NCBI GenBank assembly: GCA_030591905.1
Contig: JAUVAE010000017.1
Coordinates: 1-9,687, forward strand
Source: Candidatus Komeilibacteria bacterium
GTDB taxonomy: Bacteria > Patescibacteriota > Patescibacteriia > UBA1558 > S5-K13
DNA: 9,687 bases
Reading direction: 5' to 3'
Shown here: positions 6,789 to 9,687 of the stretch, in pieces
How positions within the stretch are numbered: the stretch's first letter is position 1
How the letters are laid out: each line of letters begins with the position of its first letter
Position numbers and translations under genes: made by a program
The notes under the pieces: generated by a model
Told to the model about the DNA's origin: nothing
Database searches by the model: none
The model's input: the letters and a program-made list of their open reading frames with translations, nothing else

Positions 6789-6804
6789 TATTATTATTTA
6801 TATT

Positions 6805-6848
6805 AACTCTATTAAACAGTTATGATATGTTAATATTTAACAAGAGTT
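6805..6848 (-). promoter_or_regulatory. Structured 5' leader of the DUF4012-Wzz operon
   Basis: Between the predicted transcription start (about 6850) and the ATG at 6788 there are two nested or competing inverted repeats: AACTCT (6805-6810) with AGAGTT (6843-6848), and inside them TGTTAA-TAT-TTAACA (6828-6842), a perfect 6-bp palindrome with a 3-base centre. The latter could be a dimeric repressor operator or an mRNA hairpin. The leader has no SD sequence. In such AT-rich DNA chance repeats are common. Confidence 0.4.
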
Positions 6849-6856
6849 GATTTTTT

Positions 6857-6885
6857 ATAGTAACGGATAAATACAAAAATGTCAA
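6857..6885 (-). promoter_or_regulatory. Sigma70-type promoter of the DUF4012-Wzz operon
   Basis: On the minus strand a consensus -35 TTGACA (6880-6885), a 17-base spacer and a -10 TACTAT (6857-6862, four of six consensus bases) precede the DUF4012 gene. Transcription would start near 6850, about 60 bases before the ATG. It lies just downstream of the glmS terminator, so the operon starts independently. Confidence 0.8.
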
Positions 6886-6895
6886 GTATTTTTAC

Positions 6896-6927
6896 AAAAA
6901 AAATCAGTATATAAGATTATACTGATT
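6896..6927 (-). terminator. Rho-independent terminator of glmS
   Basis: AATCAGTATA (6902-6911) and TATACTGATT (6918-6927) form a perfect 10-bp stem with a 6-base loop. On the minus strand it is followed by an unbroken T run (6896-6903). It starts 27 bases after the glmS stop codon. Confidence 0.88.
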
Positions 6928-6954
6928 CAATAATATATAAAAAACACTAATATT

Positions 6955-8796
6955 TTATTCAACAGTCACGCTTTTAGCCAAATTTCGAGGTTGATCAACA
7001 TTACAACCTTTTAAAACAGCAATATAATAGGCTAATAATTGTAAAGGAATTGTATTTAAAATTGGAGTTAAAAGCCAAGATGTTTCTGGAACATAAATAA
7101 TATGATCAGCTATTTTTTTAATATATCTATCACCTTTAGTAGCTACAGCTATAACTATACCCCCTCTAGCTTTAACTTCTTCAATATTTGAACATATTTT
7201 AGAATAGACAGCATCGTTTTTAGGAGCAATAAATACTACGGGGATATTCTCATCAATTAATGCTATGGGACCATGTTTCATTTCCGCAGCTGGGTATCCT
7301 TCAGCATGAATGTATGATATTTCTTTCAATTTTAGAGCCCCTTCTAAGGCTACTGGAAAATTTATTCCTCGTCCCAAAAATAAAAAGTTATTTTTTTTGT
7401 AAAATAATTTAGCTAATTTTTTAATTTCTTTATCAGTTTTTAAAATTTCTTCTATCTGTTCTGGAATTTTAATTATCTCTTTTAAAAATCCTTTTTGCCA
7501 TTTTTTGCTAAAATTTTGATCAAGAAAGCCATCTTTATCTCCTAAATTAAAAGCCATCATGGCCAAAGCCATTATTTGGGTGGTGAAAGCTTTAGTAGAA
7601 GCAACTCCAATTTCTGGACCAGCATGAGTATAAATACCAGCCCCACAGCGACGAGCAATAGTTGAACCGACAACATTACATATCCCAAAAACAGACATAT
7701 TTTCGGCTTGCATTTTTTGAATAGCTAAATCAGTATCTTTAGTTTCCCCAGACTGACTGATCACTAACATGGTAGAATGAGGAGGAAATTTTGGTTTAAC
7801 AGTACTTACTAATTCAGAAGCATAATTTACTTCGGCAGCCTTACCGGCTAATATTTCAAAAAAGATTTCACCAATTAAACAAGCGTGCCAAGATGTTCCG
7901 CAAGCGGACAAAATTATATTTTCAGCATTTAATAATTCATCAAATCTATTTCTCAATCCTCCTAATTTAACATTATTTTCTCTAACTCGGCCAGCAATAG
8001 TGTCTCTAATACTTTGGGGTTGTTCATGTATTTCTTTTAACATGAAATGATCATAGCCACATTTTTCAATCTCTCCTAATGACCAGTCTATTTCATTTAT
8101 TTTAGATTTAACTATTTTTTTAGAAAAATCTATAATCTGATAAGAGTTTGCTTTTAATTGAGCTATTTGTCCATCTTCTAAATAAATAACTTTTTTAGTA
8201 TAACCCAATAAAGCAGCGGCATCTGAGGCTACAAAATTTTCTTTTTTTCCTAGACCGAGTAAAATAGGACTGCCGTTACGAACAACAATAATTTCCTTTG
8301 GATAATCACTAGAAATCACTAATATACCATAAGCTCCTTTTAATTTTTTGGTTGCTAATTGTACTTTTTCTAATAATGTTTTTCCCGGCATTTCTTCGAT
8401 TAAATGAGCAATAATTTCGGAGTCTGTTTCTGATAAAAATCGATGTCCTTTTTTAATAAGTTTGGTTTTAAGAAACCTATAATTTTCAATAATACCATTA
8501 TGAACAATTGATATCTTATTATTACAATCGGAATGAGGATGAGCATTAATTTCCGATGGCTTGCCATGAGTAGCCCATCTAGTATGAGCGATACCACTAT
8601 GAGAATTAAATTTTTCCTTAGCAATTTTTTTCTTGAGCTCTTTAATTTTACCAGCTTTTTTTATTACTTTAATATTTTTACCGTCCTGAATAACAAAACC
8701 TGCCGAATCATATCCGCGGTATTCTAAACTTTCTAGTCCTTTGATGAGAATAGGTACAACTTGTTTTTTACCAATATATCCTATTATTCCACACAT
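6955..8796 (-). CDS. glmS: Glutamine--fructose-6-phosphate aminotransferase (isomerizing)
   Basis: The enzyme converts fructose-6-phosphate and glutamine to glucosamine-6-phosphate and glutamate in the cytoplasm, the first step towards UDP-GlcNAc for peptidoglycan and other glycans. The 613-residue product is full length for the family. The N-terminal class II glutaminase domain (about 2-220) begins MCGIIGYIG with the Cys2 nucleophile exposed after Met removal, and shows EYRGYDSAG (25-33), HTRWATHG (71-78), HNGIIENY (99-106) and SETDSEIIAH (122-131). Two SIS sugar-isomerase domains follow, with SACGTSWHA and SQSGETKDT in the first and GRGINFPVALEGALKLKEIS then AEGYPAAEMKHGPIALI in the second. 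The C-terminus is DQPRNLAKSVTVE, matching the conserved family tail. The start is fixed by Cys2; no SD sequence precedes it. The gene upstream ends 84 bases away, leaving no room for a glmS ribozyme, and a strong terminator follows. Confidence 0.98.
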   Translation of the reverse strand: MCGIIGYIGKKQVVPILIKGLESLEYRGYDSAGFVIQDGKNIKVIKKAGKIKELKKKIAKEKFNSHSGIAHTRWATHGKPSEINAHPHSDCNNKISIVHNGIIENYRFLKTKLIKKGHRFLSETDSEIIAHLIEEMPGKTLLEKVQLATKKLKGAYGILVISSDYPKEIIVVRNGSPILLGLGKKENFVASDAAALLGYTKKVIYLEDGQIAQLKANSYQIIDFSKKIVKSKINEIDWSLGEIEKCGYDHFMLKEIHEQPQSIRDTIAGRVRENNVKLGGLRNRFDELLNAENIILSACGTSWHACLIGEIFFEILAGKAAEVNYASELVSTVKPKFPPHSTMLVISQSGETKDTDLAIQKMQAENMSVFGICNVVGSTIARRCGAGIYTHAGPEIGVASTKAFTTQIMALAMMAFNLGDKDGFLDQNFSKKWQKGFLKEIIKIPEQIEEILKTDKEIKKLAKLFYKKNNFLFLGRGINFPVALEGALKLKEISYIHAEGYPAAEMKHGPIALIDENIPVVFIAPKNDAVYSKICSNIEEVKARGGIVIAVATKGDRYIKKIADHIIYVPETSWLLTPILNTIPLQLLAYYIAVLKGCNVDQPRNLAKSVTVE

Positions 8797-8800
8797 AATA

Positions 8801-8880
8801 AATAGTTAAAAGTTATAAAGTTTCAAGTTGCAAGTTAAATTCAAATACTTTAAACTTTAAACTTGCGACTTTAAACTATT
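8801..8880. repeat. Heptad-built imperfect palindrome between the GCS2-like gene and glmS
   Basis: It fills 80 of the 84 bases between the two genes, starting on the very next base after the stop codon at 8881-8883 and ending 4 bases before the glmS ATG. The left arm (8801-8836) is five 7-base units with a mostly NNAAGTT pattern and one extra base at 8815. The loop is 8837-8845. The right arm (8846-8880) is five reverse-complement units in exact 7-base phase (ACTT at 8847, 8854, 8861 and 8868). The outermost unit AATAGTT/AACTATT pairs perfectly, and about 27 of 35 positions match by my count. It has the same design as 3934-3992. It does not end in a T run on the minus strand. Confidence 0.8.
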
Positions 8881-9687
8881 TTATATTTTGCTAGTATATT
8901 TTTCTGCTAGAACAATTTCTTGGAATAATTGTTTAGAATGTTCTAAGGCAATTTCAGCAGCAATATCATTAGGTAAATCCTTAGTTAAATCTTTATGTCC
9001 TAATTTTTTAGCTTGATCAATAATTTTATCGGAAACAGTTTTTCTTTCACTAATCATTTCTTCTAATTTTTTAAATAAGCCATTTACTGGTTTCTTATCT
9101 ATCATTTTTGATAATGATAAAAATCTCTTGCAATAATACCATAAAGCATCGTCATCTAAACCTTTATAAGCTGAAGCTCTTTGTAATTCATTTTTTACAT
9201 AAATATCAGGTGGTATATAAATAGTTTTCTTTTCTAATTTAAATGGTTCTTTAATAGCTATATCAGAACTAACAACATTGTAGTTTTCATCTTGAATGGC
9301 TCTTAAAATTCTTCGTAAAACGACAGATATTGATAAAATAATTAATAAATGGTTCATGTCCATACCTCTTTGTTCCAATGTCCCATGAGCATTAACTTTT
9401 ACTGGAGTCCAACCTACTTCTAAAATTGATTTATATTTAGGCAGATTAGCCTTAGTAATACCGACTTTTTCTAAAATTTTAAACCATTCCTTGTGTTTTT
9501 GATCTATGAGATTAATTATATTAGTCCCTGTATGTTTATAAGATGGTAAACCCCCAAATTGAGGGTAGTTATAATATAAAGCATCTGGATATTCTAATTC
9601 TTGACTTCCCCTATAAATAAGCATCCTGGAATCTTTTCCTAAATATTTTCCTTGATAAAAAGGAGAAGATTGCATAAAAGTAGTAAT
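8881..9687 (-). CDS. GCS2-like glutamate-cysteine / carboxylate-amine ligase, 5'-truncated
   Basis: The frame stays open through base 9687 (four codons, ITTF, before the Met at 9675), so this is the C-terminal part of a longer gene and that Met is internal; 268 residues are visible. Two features point to the GCS2/YbdK family of ATP-dependent ligases, which join an amino acid such as cysteine to the gamma-carboxyl of glutamate. SSPFYQG, just after the internal Met, resembles the NSPFWQG segment of YbdK-type enzymes. HGTLEQRGMDMN (about 97-108 counted from that Met) resembles their active-site TxExRxxD region. The rest is a mainly helical C-terminal domain. The ATP-binding N-terminal part is outside the window, so the substrate cannot be judged. 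It could instead be a diverged homologue with another amine substrate. It lies upstream of glmS on the same strand, separated only by a heptad palindrome, so the two may share a transcript. Confidence 0.6.
   Translation of the reverse strand: MTTFMQSSPFYQGKYLGKDSRMLIYRGSQELEYPDALYYNYPQFGGLPSYKHTGTNIINLIDQKHKEWFKILEKVGITKANLPKYKSILEVGWTPVKVNAHGTLEQRGMDMNHLLIILSISVVLRRILRAIQDENYNVVSSDIAIKEPFKLEKKTIYIPPDIYVKNELQRASAYKGLDDDALWYYCKRFLSLSKMIDKKPVNGLFKKLEEMISERKTVSDKIIDQAKKLGHKDLTKDLPNDIAAEIALEHSKQLFQEIVLAEKYTSKI

Noticed and set aside
8400..8727. Short open frames overlapping the glutaminase domain of glmS on both strands.
   Set aside because: The overlapping glmS frame carries all expected family motifs; these frames have no start signals or recognisable content.
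8797..8880. A glmS ribozyme/riboswitch upstream of glmS.
   Set aside because: The gap to the upstream gene is only 84 bases and is taken up by the heptad palindrome; the ribozyme core is longer and none of its conserved sequence was seen.
8881..9675. A complete gene starting at the ATG at 9675.
   Set aside because: The frame continues to the window edge, and the SSPFYQG segment right after this Met is an internal motif of the family.

Overview
The window most resembles an AT-rich chromosome segment from a Patescibacteria/CPR-type bacterium, probably of the Parcubacteria kind. The reasons are very low GC in the flanking genes (single 60-base lines sampled at about 22-30%, higher in conserved parts of glmS), a DUF4012 membrane protein beside a Wzz-like protein and an O-antigen-ligase-like protein, and flanking genes whose starts lack a Shine-Dalgarno (SD) sequence. 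This is inference; no marker gene for taxonomy is present.

Layout. Positions 1-660 (+) hold the 3' part of a membrane O-antigen ligase/polymerase-like gene. A bidirectional terminator (681-730) follows. Positions 741-3884 (-) hold three tightly spaced genes, transcribed from high to low coordinates: a signal-peptide protein with a predicted outer-membrane beta-barrel (2310-3884), a lipoprotein (1254-2288) and a small secreted protein (741-1244). From 3996 to the right end all genes are on the minus strand: a Wzz-like chain-length protein (3996-4934), a DUF4012 protein (4959-6788), glmS (6955-8796) and a GCS2-like glutamate-cysteine/carboxylate-amine ligase fragment (8881-9687, running off the window).

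How the genes fit together. GlmS makes glucosamine-6-phosphate, the precursor of UDP-GlcNAc. The DUF4012, Wzz-like and ligase-like proteins look like a surface-polysaccharide assembly module. A strong promoter (6857-6885) just past the glmS terminator drives DUF4012-Wzz.

The three-gene block does not match its surroundings. Its GC is visibly higher (sampled lines about 37-43%), all three genes carry a near-perfect AGGAGG ribosome site, and it encodes outer-membrane-type proteins, whereas the flanks look like an organism group generally thought to lack a classical outer membrane. It is either a horizontally acquired cassette placed between two convergent native genes or an assembly chimera.

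A second notable structure is a pair of long imperfect palindromes (3934-3992 and 8801-8880). Each is built from in-phase heptamers with an NNAAGYT-type consensus and starts 0-3 bases after a stop codon. They look like members of one undescribed intergenic repeat family. No stretch over 300 bases lacks a gene. No tRNA, rRNA, CRISPR array, transposase or integrase was seen.
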